Shown: positions 27,087 to 35,954, counted from the stretch's first letter. The stretch is DNA of 46,761 bases from an uncultured Ruthenibacterium sp. (GCA_944386555.1 CALXBN010000002.1:1-46761), one strand, 5' to 3'. Notes: a model not told the origin generated them from the sequence alone. Numbers and translations are program-made.

Positions 27087-28508
27087 TCACTTGGCCTCGG
27101 CCCCGGCCTTTGCCGTCACCTTCTCGCCGCCGTCAGGCAGCTTGGTGCGGCCGTAGCCGGTGAGGATCGCGAACACGATCATCGCCAGGGTGATCCAGGG
27201 GTAGAACTGGGCCGGAATCACCTCAAAGGGAGTCACCGGCACGGCGTCCGGTGTGGGCGCATAGGTGCTGCTGATCATGCAGCCGCTGACCAGCGGCACC
27301 ATGTAGGGCAGCAGATAGTTCAGCGTGGCGCCCGAACAGATCATGATATTGCTGCGCCGGTAGCCGCCCACGCCGTACTTCTCGCCCAGCTGATAGGCGA
27401 TGGGCGCGCAGCCCATGATGGCCGCGGCGTTCAGGCCGGTGATGGCGTTCAGCAGCATGGTGATGCCGCTGATGGTGGCCTCACAGCTGCGGGGCCCTTT
27501 CACGAAGCGCTCGGCAAAGCCCAGGATGATATCCGTGCCGCCGCCTTCGTCCAGGATCTTGATATGGGAGAACATGAACAATACCACCACGGCCGTGGGC
27601 AGGGCGTCGTTGATGCCGTCCACAATGATGCCGCCTGCGCCGAAGGGCTCAGGGATGGAGACAATCTGGGACAGGGGGATGATGCCGGTGACGGCGCCAA
27701 TGATAATGCCCGCCAATATGCCGTAACTCAAGCTCTCCACCAGATGCCTCTGGAACAGGCAGGCCACAATAACCACCACGGGCACCAGCAGGAACAGGAA
27801 CGCCCGCGGGTCGGTCTCGGCGGTGGCGGCATCCACGTCCACGCCGCCCTCGGCGCCGATCAGCAGGTACATGATCAGGCTGATCACGGCCACGGGCACC
27901 ACATACTTCGCGCGGCTGCGGAACAGCACGCCCAGGTTCACCTTCTGGGTGGACGAGCAGGCGATGACCGTCTCACTGAACGGGGCAAAGTCGTCGCCGA
28001 AAGCGCCGCCGGAGATGATGGCACCGATCAGCAAAGCGGGCGTGCCGCCTACCAGATAGCCCACCGGGTACAGAATGGGGCCCACCACGAAGATGGTGCC
28101 CACCGAGGTGCCGGTGGTGAAGCCGACCAGGCAGCTGATCACGAAGGTGGCCGCCACAAAGCGGTTGCCCGTCAGGTCCACTTCAATCACCAGCTGGGCC
28201 AGGCTTTCCACCATGCCGCTCTCGCTGATGAACATGCCGGCAATGCCCGCCAGCAGGATTGCTACGATCAGGCTGCCGCCCACGGGGTCGATAAAGCCGC
28301 GGATGATGGTTTCGCAGTACTCATATTTGTTCTTGGCCAGGAAAATACACAGCAGCAGCGGCACAAGGAACGCACCCCAGTACACGGGCACGTTGCCGTT
28401 GTTCAGCGCCACCCACATCAGGAGCACCAGGCTCATCAGCAGCGGTACGAACACCATGTAGCGCCCGCCGTAGAAGGTCAGTTTGCGCTCTTGCTTATTT
28501 TCGTCCAT
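27087..28508 (-). CDS. NhaC-type Na+/H+ antiporter family protein
   Basis: A 473-residue carrier with about eleven or twelve hydrophobic segments. GFTTGTSVGTIFVVGPILYPVG and GAIISGGAFGDDFAPFSETVIACSS are NhaC-family signatures, the acidic pair in GDDFAPFSE being central to ion exchange. Relatives include malate-lactate/Na+ antiporters and organic-acid or amino-acid carriers, so the cargo may be more than Na+. GTGAGGAG precedes ATG 28508. A 390-bp control region separates it from the divergent racemase-family gene. Confidence 0.88.
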   Translation of the reverse strand: MDENKQERKLTFYGGRYMVFVPLLMSLVLLMWVALNNGNVPVYWGAFLVPLLLCIFLAKNKYEYCETIIRGFIDPVGGSLIVAILLAGIAGMFISESGMVESLAQLVIEVDLTGNRFVAATFVISCLVGFTTGTSVGTIFVVGPILYPVGYLVGGTPALLIGAIISGGAFGDDFAPFSETVIACSSTQKVNLGVLFRSRAKYVVPVAVISLIMYLLIGAEGGVDVDAATAETDPRAFLFLLVPVVVIVACLFQRHLVESLSYGILAGIIIGAVTGIIPLSQIVSIPEPFGAGGIIVDGINDALPTAVVVLFMFSHIKILDEGGGTDIILGFAERFVKGPRSCEATISGITMLLNAITGLNAAAIMGCAPIAYQLGEKYGVGGYRRSNIMICSGATLNYLLPYMVPLVSGCMISSTYAPTPDAVPVTPFEVIPAQFYPWITLAMIVFAILTGYGRTKLPDGGEKVTAKAGAEAK

Positions 28509-28898
28509 TTTGGGTTCTCCTCACTTTCATTGGATAATTTGCAGGGGCCCTTGGCCCCGGGACACTGCGCTCCGCCCGGTGTACGGCCGGGCAGCCGGCG
28601 CCGCGCGCAGGTTCTTGATTCACCTCCCGTTCTCCTGATTTTTTATGGATCAGCGGCCCTTGGGCCGCCGACTGGCAAAGTTGCAGGGGCTGTAAAGCAA
28701 TTGGCTGCAGCCCCGCCGCAGGGGGCTTATAATAAAAACAGCAGCCGTGTATCTTTCCGGCGTGCACCGCGCGCCGGGCCTTTACCCGAATCATACCGCG
28801 GATGCGGGCAAATCTATGTAAAATAGTTTACAAGATAGTAAATTTTTGCGCACTTTGTACAAAATGCGCATGCAAATTTGCAAACGGAGGGATTTTTC
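28509..28898. other. Control region between NhaC and racemase-family genes
   Basis: No gene is seen. Leftward, a -10-like TATTAT (28734-28729) could start a long NhaC leader. That leader has a GGGGCTG/CAGCCCC hairpin (near 28681-28714) and GCGGCCC/GGGCCGC (28653-28668). Rightward lie the dyad TGTAAA-ATAG-TTTACA (28817-28832) and the palindrome TTTGTACAAA (28854-28863), flanked by GCGCA/TGCGC. No -35/-10 pair for the rightward gene is convincing. Confidence 0.6.
28817..28832. promoter_or_regulatory. Candidate Crp/Fnr-type operator
   Basis: Perfect inverted repeat TGTAAA-N4-TTTACA, 67 bp before the racemase-family ATG. A one-base variant lies upstream of the M20 gene at 32829. Confidence 0.5.
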
Positions 28899-29612
28899 AT
28901 GCGAGCAGAAACAGGATACCCCTTTTACGGCCAGGCCATCGGCGTTCTGGTGAACGCCTCCCAAAGCCCCCGGGTGCCGGGGGACGCGGGCCACTGTGCC
29001 ACCTTCACCTATCCGGTGCGCTACCAGGTAACGGGCACCAGCTTCATGGAACTGGTGGACGGCAGCCCCGAAGCCCGGGAAAAGCTGCTGGCGGCCTGCC
29101 GCGCCCTGAAGGCCGACGGCGTACGGGGCCTGGTGGCCGACTGCGGCCTGATGAGCCTGTACCAGGCGGACGTTGCCCGGGAGACGGGCCTGCCCTTTGT
29201 GGGTTCTTCCCTGTGCCAGATCCCCCTGGTCTGGCAGCTGGTGGGCCGCACCGGGGCCATTGGCGTGATCACCGGCCACAGCGCGTTTTTGAAGGAGCAC
29301 CACCTGCGGGCCTCGGGCTGGCAGGAGGAGATCCCCCTGGCCATTGAAGGCATGGAGGACCGGCCCCACTTTGCCGAGATTGTGATCCGCGGCGGCATGG
29401 ACCTGGACGTGGACCGGATGCGCGGCGACGTAGTGGACGCCGCCCGGGCCCTGGTGCGCCGGGAGCCGGCGGTGCGGGCCATCATTCTGGAGTGCAGCAA
29501 CCTGGCCAGCTATTCCAGGGACGTAAGCCAGGCCGTGGGCCTGCCGGTGTTCGACACCGTCAGCGCGGCCAACCTGCTGGCCTACAGCCTGAACCCGCCG
29601 GCCTACCTGTAA
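28899..29612 (+). CDS. Aspartate/glutamate racemase-family protein
   Basis: A 237-residue protein of the Asp/Glu/hydantoin racemase superfamily, which works by two-base acid-base catalysis with paired cysteines. Cys82 (LVADCGLMSLYQ) and Cys199 (IILECSNLASYS) sit where the two catalytic thiols belong, and GAIGVITGHSAFLKEHHL lies between. ATG 28899 has ACGGAGGG 7 nt upstream. Its position in an island of peptidases and amino-acid-type carriers favours an amino-acid or related substrate, but isomerase activity on another acid is possible. Confidence 0.85.
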   Translation: MRAETGYPFYGQAIGVLVNASQSPRVPGDAGHCATFTYPVRYQVTGTSFMELVDGSPEAREKLLAACRALKADGVRGLVADCGLMSLYQADVARETGLPFVGSSLCQIPLVWQLVGRTGAIGVITGHSAFLKEHHLRASGWQEEIPLAIEGMEDRPHFAEIVIRGGMDLDVDRMRGDVVDAARALVRREPAVRAIILECSNLASYSRDVSQAVGLPVFDTVSAANLLAYSLNPPAYL

Positions 29613-29667
29613 GGCGGCCGGGGCCTGCGCTTTGCGGGCGGCGGCACATTTGAAAAAACGCATAAGA

Positions 29668-29710
29668 AGGGCCTGCCGCGGCTTTGCCTGCCGCGGGGGC
29701 CCCTTTTTTT
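29668..29710 (+). terminator. Terminator of the racemase-family gene
   Basis: Arms GGGCC...CCGCGGC and GCCGCGG...GGCCC around TTTGCCT, followed by T7. Confidence 0.85.
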
Positions 29711-29719
29711 GCCTTCTGT

Positions 29720-30115
29720 TCAGTCTTTCCGGTCCGTCCGGGCAGGGGGCGCCTGTGAACCGCCGGGCCGCCCGGAGGCGGTGCCGAAGGGCGCGGGGCC
29801 GAAAGACGCAAAGAACAGGAACACCGCAAACAGCGCCAGGCCCGCGGGCACCAGCCACGCCTGGAAGGTGCCGGCAAAGCTATAGTATTCCAGCACGGCG
29901 CCGAACATGACGCCGAAAGCGTTCACCCGGAACCCGCACAGCCACACCAGGAAAAAACAGGCCGCCAGCAGCGCCAGGCTGAGGGGAAGGATATACTGCT
30001 GGCCCGGGCGCACAAAGGCCGCGCCCATGCACAGGGCCGTCAGAACCCGCAGCGCCAGGGTGGCCGGTTTGCCCGCGCCGGCCAGGCGCCGGCGCAATGC
30101 CTTCAGCTGTTCCAT
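29720..30115 (-). CDS. Small membrane protein, unknown
   Basis: A 131-residue protein with about four hydrophobic segments (PATLALRVLTALCMGAAF, YILPLSLALLAACFFLVWLC, VNAFGVMFGAVLEYY, WLVPAGLALFAVFLFFASF) and a Pro/Gly-rich polar tail. I recognise no family. The start at ATG 30115 is uncertain, since the upstream GGACGG is a weak ribosome site. It follows the GltS-like gene and its terminator in the same direction, without an obvious promoter of its own. Confidence 0.6.
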   Translation of the reverse strand: MEQLKALRRRLAGAGKPATLALRVLTALCMGAAFVRPGQQYILPLSLALLAACFFLVWLCGFRVNAFGVMFGAVLEYYSFAGTFQAWLVPAGLALFAVFLFFASFGPAPFGTASGRPGGSQAPPARTDRKD

Positions 30116-30147
30116 GGAAAACACCGTCCGTTTCAGAAAATCGTTGC

Positions 30148-30199
30148 AAAAAAAAGCCAACGGGGCGGACACCGCCGGACGCCGGCGGGCGTCCGCCCC
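30148..30199 (-). terminator. Terminator of the M20/GltS-like operon
   Basis: Arms GGGGCGGAC and GTCCGCCCC enclosing an inner CCGCCGG/CCGGCGG stem, followed leftward by T8. Confidence 0.85.
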
Positions 30200-30271
30200 G
30201 GGCGGGGCCTGCGGCCCCAAGAAGGAATATCGGAGAGTCAGATTATGGCTGACGGAAGCGGCTGGCGCCGG

Positions 30272-31453
30272 TTACAGGATCTCGATGACGATGCCCGCCA
30301 ATGCCACCGACAAAATGGTGACCACGGTGATGCCGCCCAGCACGTAGGGGATGCTGAGGGTGTCCTCGATGTAGGCTTTCTCGTCGTCGGTTTTGCCCAC
30401 GGCCTGGCCCACTTCGCGGCAGATGACCACGTTGGTGGGGAAGCCCAGGAACTGTTCCACGCCGATGCCCACGGCCAGGTCACGGTCGCCCACCAGCTTC
30501 CAGCCGGGCAGGATGTAGCCGATGACGAAGATGCCGATGACGGCGGCGATGAACAGCATCACGGTCTGGAAGGCCATGGTGGCCAGGTCGCTCAGGTTCA
30601 CCTGGGCCAGGGACGGGATGATGGAGCCGAACACGGCGATCATCATCAGGCCGTAGCTGGAGGAGCGCTGCAGGGGCTTGGGAGGGATGTAGCCGCCCAG
30701 GCCGGAGACGGAACCCAGCAGCAGGCACCAGATGGAGTAGTTGATGGGGGTGATGCCGCCCAGCACACGGCCCACCCAGCTGGCCACGCACACAATGGCG
30801 ATCAGCACGTTGGCGGTGAAGATCTCTTTGTGTTTCTCATAGAAAGGCACCTTGTCGCTGGACAGGCCCGTCTGGCGGGCTTTCAGCTCGGCCATGTGCT
30901 TGGCGGGATCCTTGCGGAATTCCACCATCAGCTTTTTGGCATAGCGCAGGCCCATGGCGGAGGCGATGGGCGCGCCCACGAATTTCTGCACCGAGTAGAT
31001 CACGGCGCACAGGGCGGCGGCGGTGGTCATGCCGCGCTCCATGGCGGCGCTGGTCATCAGGCTGGTGGCCATGGCGGCGCCGTTGATAACGGGCATGCCG
31101 CACAGCACGGCCTCACGGCCCACGATGGGGATGATGCACAGCATGGCCGCGCAGCTGACGAGCATGCACAGGGCGGCCATGGCCACCACGCGCCACTCGC
31201 GAATCATCTGCTTGATGTTGATGGTGGTGCCCATGTTGAACAGCACCATACCGGTGGCGGCGCTGGCCAGCTGCGTCAGGCCGGCCTGGTCGATGATGTC
31301 GCCGGGGATCCAGCCGGCCAGGAAGGCCACCAGGAACAGCAGCATGACCATCATCATGCCCGACAGGCGCCCGCCGGTGAAGTGGCCGATCAAATCGCCC
31401 ACGGCGAAGATCACGACGACCACCATCAGGTAGAAGTACAATGACGTAAACAT
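30272..31453 (-). CDS. GltS-like sodium/carboxylate or glutamate carrier
   Basis: A 393-residue polytopic membrane protein with about ten hydrophobic segments. Overall layout and segments such as GMVLFNMGTTINIKQMI, MPVINGAAMATSLM and EQFLGFPTNVVICREVG recall GltS and related inverted-repeat Na+ symporters, but I cannot show the family with certainty. AAGGAGGA precedes the ATG. It lies 103 bp after the first M20 gene in the same direction, with a strong terminator after it. The pairing suggests it imports a substrate, or exports a product, of that hydrolase. Confidence 0.65.
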   Translation of the reverse strand: MFTSLYFYLMVVVVIFAVGDLIGHFTGGRLSGMMMVMLLFLVAFLAGWIPGDIIDQAGLTQLASAATGMVLFNMGTTINIKQMIREWRVVAMAALCMLVSCAAMLCIIPIVGREAVLCGMPVINGAAMATSLMTSAAMERGMTTAAALCAVIYSVQKFVGAPIASAMGLRYAKKLMVEFRKDPAKHMAELKARQTGLSSDKVPFYEKHKEIFTANVLIAIVCVASWVGRVLGGITPINYSIWCLLLGSVSGLGGYIPPKPLQRSSSYGLMMIAVFGSIIPSLAQVNLSDLATMAFQTVMLFIAAVIGIFVIGYILPGWKLVGDRDLAVGIGVEQFLGFPTNVVICREVGQAVGKTDDEKAYIEDTLSIPYVLGGITVVTILSVALAGIVIEIL

Positions 31454-31556
31454 AGATTCGATCCTCCTTCATGATTGTGCAAGATTGCGGTTAAATGTAT
31501 TCAAAACCCCTCAAAACCCGCTTTGCACTGCGTCCGTCCCGCAGCGCGCAGCGCGC

Positions 31557-32735
31557 TCAGCGGGCTTCGTACTCGTCGATGCGCAGCACCACGCACGCCA
31601 GCAGCTTGGCGCGCTGGAACATGCTCTCCACCAGGGCGTACTCGCGGTCGGAATGGTTGTACTGCCCCCGCACGCCGATGGAGCAGATGACCGGCGTGCC
31701 GGCGCGCTGGATGAACCCGGCGTCGGAGCCGCCGCCCAAGAAGACGGTGCCGCCCATTTCGCCCAGGCCGCACAGCCGGGAGGTCTCGGCCACGAACGCG
31801 GCCAGCTCGGCCACGCCGCCGGTGCTGTCGAAGGGGGCCATGAACTCCCGGATGTCCAGCTCGGTGGTGGTATCGGGCACGGTTTGCTTTGCGCAGATCT
31901 CCTCCAGGGCCTTCAGCACCCGCTCGCGCTCGGCCAGGCCGCCGAAGCGCAGGTCCACAATGCAGCTGGCCACCGGGGGGATGCTGTTGGTGACGGTGCC
32001 CCCCTGGATGGTGGTGACGGCCACAGTGGTGTTGGCGTCCAGGTTCGTCAGGGCCTCAATGGCAGGGATCTTGCTCACCAGCTCGGTGACGGCGCTGCGG
32101 CCGCTGGTGAAGTCGTTGCCGGAGTGGGCCGCCACGCCGTGAACGGTGATCTCCGCCTGGCCGGTGCCCTTGCGCCCGGTGCAGATGGCGTCGCTGACCA
32201 GGCCCGTCTCCATATTGAAGGCGCACACGCCGCCGCCGCCGTGCTGTACCAGGAATTCCTTGGTTTTGCCCCATTGATGGCCGTTTTCCTCGTCGCCCAC
32301 ATAAATGAAGCGGATGGGCCGCTGGGCCCAGCCGGCGGCGGTGAGCGCCTTGGCGATCCAGATGCTCATCACCACGCCGCCCTTCATATCCAGGCAGCCC
32401 AGGCCGTGGGCCCTGCCCTCTTCGTCGATGGAAAAGGGGTGTTCGCCCTTCAGGGGCACTACATCGTAGTGTCCGGTGAACAGCACCGGCTTGCCGGGGC
32501 GCTCGGCGCCCAGCACGGCCTCCAGGGCCAGGCCGTTGCGCTCGCCCACATCGGTAAGGGTGACGGTGCAGCCGATTTCCTCCAGCACGGCGGCCAGTTT
32601 ATGAGCCATCACGTCAGCGCGCGCCTTGTCTGTGGCGTCGCTGCGGGTATCTACGAAATCCTTCCACATGGCCAGGATCTCGTCCCGATGGGCGTCGATG
32701 TATGCCCATACGGCGTTGCGCATCTCCTGATTCAT
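31557..32735 (-). CDS. M20-family metallopeptidase (first paralogue)
   Basis: Zinc-dependent exopeptidase or deacylase of the ArgE/DapE/CPG2 type, 392 residues. FTGHYDVVP with His89, LDMKGG with Asp116 and GDEENGH with Glu149-Glu150 are metal or catalytic sites, and GQYNHSDREYALVE holds the distal His. The lid domain carries the usual HSGNDFTSGRSAV. The start is ATG 32735, 5 nt after AAGGAGGAC. It shares long motifs with the paralogue at 34734-35954. It precedes the GltS-like carrier gene in one operon, with a promoter at 32792-32820 and a Crp/Fnr-like dyad. Confidence 0.92.
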   Translation of the reverse strand: MNQEMRNAVWAYIDAHRDEILAMWKDFVDTRSDATDKARADVMAHKLAAVLEEIGCTVTLTDVGERNGLALEAVLGAERPGKPVLFTGHYDVVPLKGEHPFSIDEEGRAHGLGCLDMKGGVVMSIWIAKALTAAGWAQRPIRFIYVGDEENGHQWGKTKEFLVQHGGGGVCAFNMETGLVSDAICTGRKGTGQAEITVHGVAAHSGNDFTSGRSAVTELVSKIPAIEALTNLDANTTVAVTTIQGGTVTNSIPPVASCIVDLRFGGLAERERVLKALEEICAKQTVPDTTTELDIREFMAPFDSTGGVAELAAFVAETSRLCGLGEMGGTVFLGGGSDAGFIQRAGTPVICSIGVRGQYNHSDREYALVESMFQRAKLLACVVLRIDEYEAR

Positions 32736-32791
32736 AGCGTCCTCCTTTTCCTTGGCCGGCAGGCTGGCAGCCTGCACGGAAATCTCAATTT

Positions 32792-32820
32792 TTCTAAAGA
32801 AATTTTAACGTTTTTCACAA
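32792..32820 (-). promoter_or_regulatory. Promoter of the M20/GltS-like operon
   Basis: Read leftward: -35 TTGTGA (32820-32815), 17-bp spacer, -10 TTAGAA (32797-32792). Confidence 0.55.
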
Positions 32821-32828
32821 CAACCGGC

Positions 32829-32844
32829 TGTTAATCATTTTACA
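32829..32844. promoter_or_regulatory. Candidate Crp/Fnr-type operator
   Basis: TGTTAA-N4-TTTACA, centred about 51 bp upstream of the expected start of the M20 promoter. It matches the dyad at 28817 in length, spacing and arm sequence except one base. Confidence 0.5.
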
Positions 32845-32980
32845 TCCTGGCTTTGCAGGCCAAACTTCGGCAAAACGTGCAATTTTCAACGGCCAAAATC
32901 GTCGGATTGTACAAAATTTTTGGAAGCCACTGGAAATTCACTTTTTGCAGCGCCAATTTTGTCCGCAATTTGCGTACAAT

Positions 32981-33886
32981 TCAGCTCAATCGCCGGATGA
33001 AATGGCCGTACACCTGCAGCCCCTCGCCCACTGCCACAAAGGCTTCCGGATCCGCCTGGGCCACAACGCGGCGCAGGATGGGCTCCTCGTACTTGTTCAC
33101 GACAGTGAAATACACATATTTCTCCCGTCCGGTGTGGCCGCCGGCGGCCTGCCAGCGGGTGGCGCCCCGGGCCACCGCCCGGGCGATGCGGGGGGCCAGG
33201 TCGCCGCATTCGGTGACGATCAGCACCCCGCAGTTGATATTCTGGATATGCACCTTGTCGGTGACAACGGCGCACACAAAGGCGAACACAATGGAATAGA
33301 TGGCCGTCTGCAGGTCAAACAGAACGGCGAACACCAGATAGATGCAGGCGTTCATGGTATTGGTGATGGTGCCCACACCCACCTGCAGCTTGTACTTGGA
33401 CAGCCACACGCCCAGGATATCCAGCCCGGCGGTGGAACCGCCGGCCCGCAGCACGATGCCGATGCCCGCGCCCCCCAGCACACCGGCGATGATGGCCGCC
33501 GTCAGGGGGTCGTCCATGGGCGGCGTTTTCACCACCACCACGCTGAGGATCAGTGTCTGCAGCAGCACACAGTACAGCGTGCGGAAGAAAAACCGCCGGC
33601 TGAGGGTGCGCCAGGCCAGGAACATCAGCGGCACGTTGAACAGCAGGTTGAATGGGCCGGACAGGTCCAGGCTGGGGGACAGGCCGAATCCGTCCACCAG
33701 CAGGGTGCGGGCCAGCTGGGCCAGGCCTACAATGCCGCCGTTGTAAATGCCTACGGGAACAGTAAAGGCCTGAAAGCCCGCCACGCCCACGATCATGCCC
33801 ACCGTCAGCCAGATGTAGCGCTGCCATTCCGGCATCCCGCCGACGCCGGGCAGTTCCTCTGCCCGCACCTGCTCCTGTTGGCTCAT
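32981..33886 (-). CDS. YitT-family membrane protein (second)
   Basis: A 301-residue membrane protein of the YitT family. The N-terminal membrane part (about 25-215) includes FTVPVGIYNGGIVGLAQL and GIGIVLRAGGSTAGLDIL. The C-terminal soluble DUF2179-like part is at about 220-300 (YKVHIQ-type start, then EKYVYFTVVNKYEEPIL). The start is ATG 33886 with AGGAGG 8 nt upstream. A longer frame would cross leader-repeat copy 3, which ends just before this ribosome site. The function is unknown, as for the family. Confidence 0.88.
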   Translation of the reverse strand: MSQQEQVRAEELPGVGGMPEWQRYIWLTVGMIVGVAGFQAFTVPVGIYNGGIVGLAQLARTLLVDGFGLSPSLDLSGPFNLLFNVPLMFLAWRTLSRRFFFRTLYCVLLQTLILSVVVVKTPPMDDPLTAAIIAGVLGGAGIGIVLRAGGSTAGLDILGVWLSKYKLQVGVGTITNTMNACIYLVFAVLFDLQTAIYSIVFAFVCAVVTDKVHIQNINCGVLIVTECGDLAPRIARAVARGATRWQAAGGHTGREKYVYFTVVNKYEEPILRRVVAQADPEAFVAVGEGLQVYGHFIRRLS

Positions 33887-34254
33887 GGTTGCTTCCTCCT
33901 CTCTTTTCCGCTTTCTCCGAAGAAAGCTTGGCAAAGAACTTTCGATCGGGCGGATGTGCACGCCGCGCATTGCCCCACAGCGGCAAACCGCCTTTGGCGT
34001 TCGCCCCTGCTGCGGGGCCGCAGCAGGGGCCGCAGCAAAAGTTTTTCGAGGATCCAAAAGGGGGCTTTTTCAAAAAGGCCCCTTTTGCCCCAAAGTCTTT
34101 CTTAGGAAAAGTTTAAAAAGTTTCCGCTGGGCAGCGCAGCGACGCACGGCCGCCCTTCACGGCGCAGCAAGCGGCTCGTGCAGCCGGCGCAGAAGATGCC
34201 TCAGGAAAAGCAGGCAAACCCCAAAGCCGGAACAAGCCGCCCCCGAAAATTCAC
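33887..34254. other. Gene-free stretch with leader repeat copy 3
   Basis: Holds repeat copy 3 (33902-34088) and, to its right, an AT-richer patch with AAAAGTTTAAAAAGTTTCC (near 34107) and GC-rich inverted repeats of unclear role. No open frame here looks like a protein, and no convincing leftward promoter for the YitT gene is seen. Confidence 0.7.
33902..34088 (-). repeat. Leader repeat element, copy 3 (full length)
   Basis: Leftward it reads: terminator-like hairpin AAAAGGGGCC-T5...A5-GCCCCCTTTT, GGATCC-TCGAAAAAC, CCGCAGCAGGGGC, CGCCAAAGGCGG, ATCCGCCCGAT, TTCTTTGCCAA, then the hairpin GCTTTC-N6-GAAAGC (33927-33910), ending before the AGGAGG of the second YitT gene. Confidence 0.8.
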
Positions 34255-34719
34255 TCACTGCGCCGTATACACCATCTCAATGTGGGCCACGCCCTCCTTG
34301 TCAAAGGGTTCGGATACGCGGACAAAACCCAGTTCGGTGTAGAACTTTTCCAGATAGGCCATGGCGGAGATGCGCACCGTGTGTTCGCCGGGCTGGCTGC
34401 ACAGCCAGGCGCAGGCCCTGCGCACCAGCTCGCCGCCCACGCCGCGGCAGCGGGCGGCCTCCTTCACGCTCAGCCGGCCGAAGGAATGGGCGTCGTAGCC
34501 GTCGTAGTGCAGCGCCGCCGGCACAATGCGCACATAGCCCACCAGGCGGCCGTCCTCATCCCGGGCGATCAGATGGCGCGTCAAAGGGTTGCGGTCAAAT
34601 TCATCGAAATCATGATAAATGCACTTCTGCCCCAGCACAAACACCTCGAACCGGTGGGCCAGCATCTCGTACAGGGTATCCAGGTCCATCTCGCGGAAGG
34701 CATACATCCGATAGGCCAT
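34255..34719 (-). CDS. GNAT acetyltransferase, ElaA-like
   Basis: A 154-residue N-acetyltransferase. The N-terminal HRFEVFVLGQKCIYHDFDEFD pattern is that of ElaA-type GNATs. The acetyl-CoA loop is in RLSVKEAARCRGVGGELVRRA (R/QxxGxG/A type), followed by LEKFYTELGF. ATG 34719 lies 14 bp after the stop of the M20 gene, with AGGGGG in between, so the two are co-translated. Possible roles are acetylation of an amino compound released or used by the peptidase; the acceptor is not known. Confidence 0.88.
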   Translation of the reverse strand: MAYRMYAFREMDLDTLYEMLAHRFEVFVLGQKCIYHDFDEFDRNPLTRHLIARDEDGRLVGYVRIVPAALHYDGYDAHSFGRLSVKEAARCRGVGGELVRRACAWLCSQPGEHTVRISAMAYLEKFYTELGFVRVSEPFDKEGVAHIEMVYTAQ

Positions 34720-34733
34720 ATCCTGCGCCCCCT

Positions 34734-35954
34734 TTACCGGCCGATCTTCCCGGCGTACTGGCCGATGTCGGCCACGGCGCAGGCCAGCAGCTTGGCCCGG
34801 GTGTACAGGCTTTCCACAACGGCGTATTCCTTGCTGGAGTGGTTGAACTGGCCCTGTACGCCCATGGCGCAGATGGTGGGCACACCGGCCACGGTGAAGT
34901 AGCACGCGTCCGAGCCGCCGCCCAGGTTCACCTGGCCCATCCGGCCCAGGCCCTCACGCTGGGATACGCTGTCCACAAATTCCGCCAGGGCGATGCCGTC
35001 CGGCGTCTCGTCGAAGGGGGTCTGGTACTCTTTATAAATATAGGTAGTGGAGGTACCCTCGATGCGGGTGGCGGCGGCGATATCGGCAATGGCCTTCTTC
35101 ACCCGCTCTGCCTCCTCGAACTTGCGGTAGCGCACGTCGAAATAGATATGGCAGAGGTCGGGGATGCCGTTGGGCACCGTGCCCCCCTTGATGACGGTGG
35201 GCGTCACCGTAGTGCCCAGCTCCAGATTCGTCAGCTCCGAAAGGGCGATCTCTTTGTAGGCCATCTCCAGCACGGCATTGCGGCCGCTGGCGAAATCGTT
35301 GCCGGCGTGGGCCGCTTTGCCGGTGACGGTCATCTCGCCCTCACCGCCGCCTTTGCGGCCGATGCAGATGTCATTGTTCACGCGGCCGGTCTCCATATTG
35401 AAGCAGCACAGGGCCCCGGCGGCCAGCTTCGTCAGCAGGGCGGGCGTGTCGGCGCCGAAGTGGCCCTTGTCCTCGTCCCCCGCCAGCAGAAAGCGAATGG
35501 GGCGCTCGGCCCAGCCGGCGGCCTGCAGGGCTTTTACCACCCAGATGGCCACCACGATGCCGCCTTTCATATCCAGCGCGCCCAGGCCGTAGGCGTTGCC
35601 CTGGGCGTCCACACGGAAGTGCGGCGTGCCGTCGAATTCATTTTCGTCCCCGGGTTTGGCCCCTTCCACCGGCGAGCAGTTCACGGTGTCGTAATGGCCG
35701 CCGAACAGCACAGGCTTGCCGGGGGCGTCTTCATTCCAAAATGCCTCCAGCGTGCGGCTGTTCACAGGCCCCACGTCGTGCTCGGCCACGCGCATGCCCA
35801 TGCCCTTGAACACTTCCACCAGCTTGTCGGCCATTTTCATGGCGGCGGCGCGGTCCCGCGCCTGGCTGGGGGTGTCCACAAAGTCCTTCCACATGGCCAG
35901 CATTTCGCTGCGGTGGTCTTCAATATAAGCTTTTACCTGTTCGTAAATGGTCAT
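34734..35954 (-). CDS. M20-family metallopeptidase (second paralogue)
   Basis: A 406-residue ArgE/DapE-type zinc hydrolase. FGGHYDTVN with His87, LDMKGG with Asp128 and AGDEDKGH with Glu161-Asp162 form the active site; GQFNHSSKEYAVVE carries the distal His. Compared with the first paralogue it has about 18 extra residues after the first motif (VEGAKPGDENEFDGTPHF), which may shape substrate choice. AGGAGG precedes the ATG. A weak promoter (TTGAAT, 17 bp, CAGAAT; 35997-35969) lies just after the upstream terminator. It is followed by the coupled GNAT gene. Confidence 0.93.
   Translation of the reverse strand: MTIYEQVKAYIEDHRSEMLAMWKDFVDTPSQARDRAAAMKMADKLVEVFKGMGMRVAEHDVGPVNSRTLEAFWNEDAPGKPVLFGGHYDTVNCSPVEGAKPGDENEFDGTPHFRVDAQGNAYGLGALDMKGGIVVAIWVVKALQAAGWAERPIRFLLAGDEDKGHFGADTPALLTKLAAGALCCFNMETGRVNNDICIGRKGGGEGEMTVTGKAAHAGNDFASGRNAVLEMAYKEIALSELTNLELGTTVTPTVIKGGTVPNGIPDLCHIYFDVRYRKFEEAERVKKAIADIAAATRIEGTSTTYIYKEYQTPFDETPDGIALAEFVDSVSQREGLGRMGQVNLGGGSDACYFTVAGVPTICAMGVQGQFNHSSKEYAVVESLYTRAKLLACAVADIGQYAGKIGR

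Noticed and set aside
28495..28794. Small leftward frame, or short upstream peptide, overlapping the NhaC start
   Set aside because: No ribosome site ahead of its possible starts and no conserved look. The region is better explained as a structured leader.
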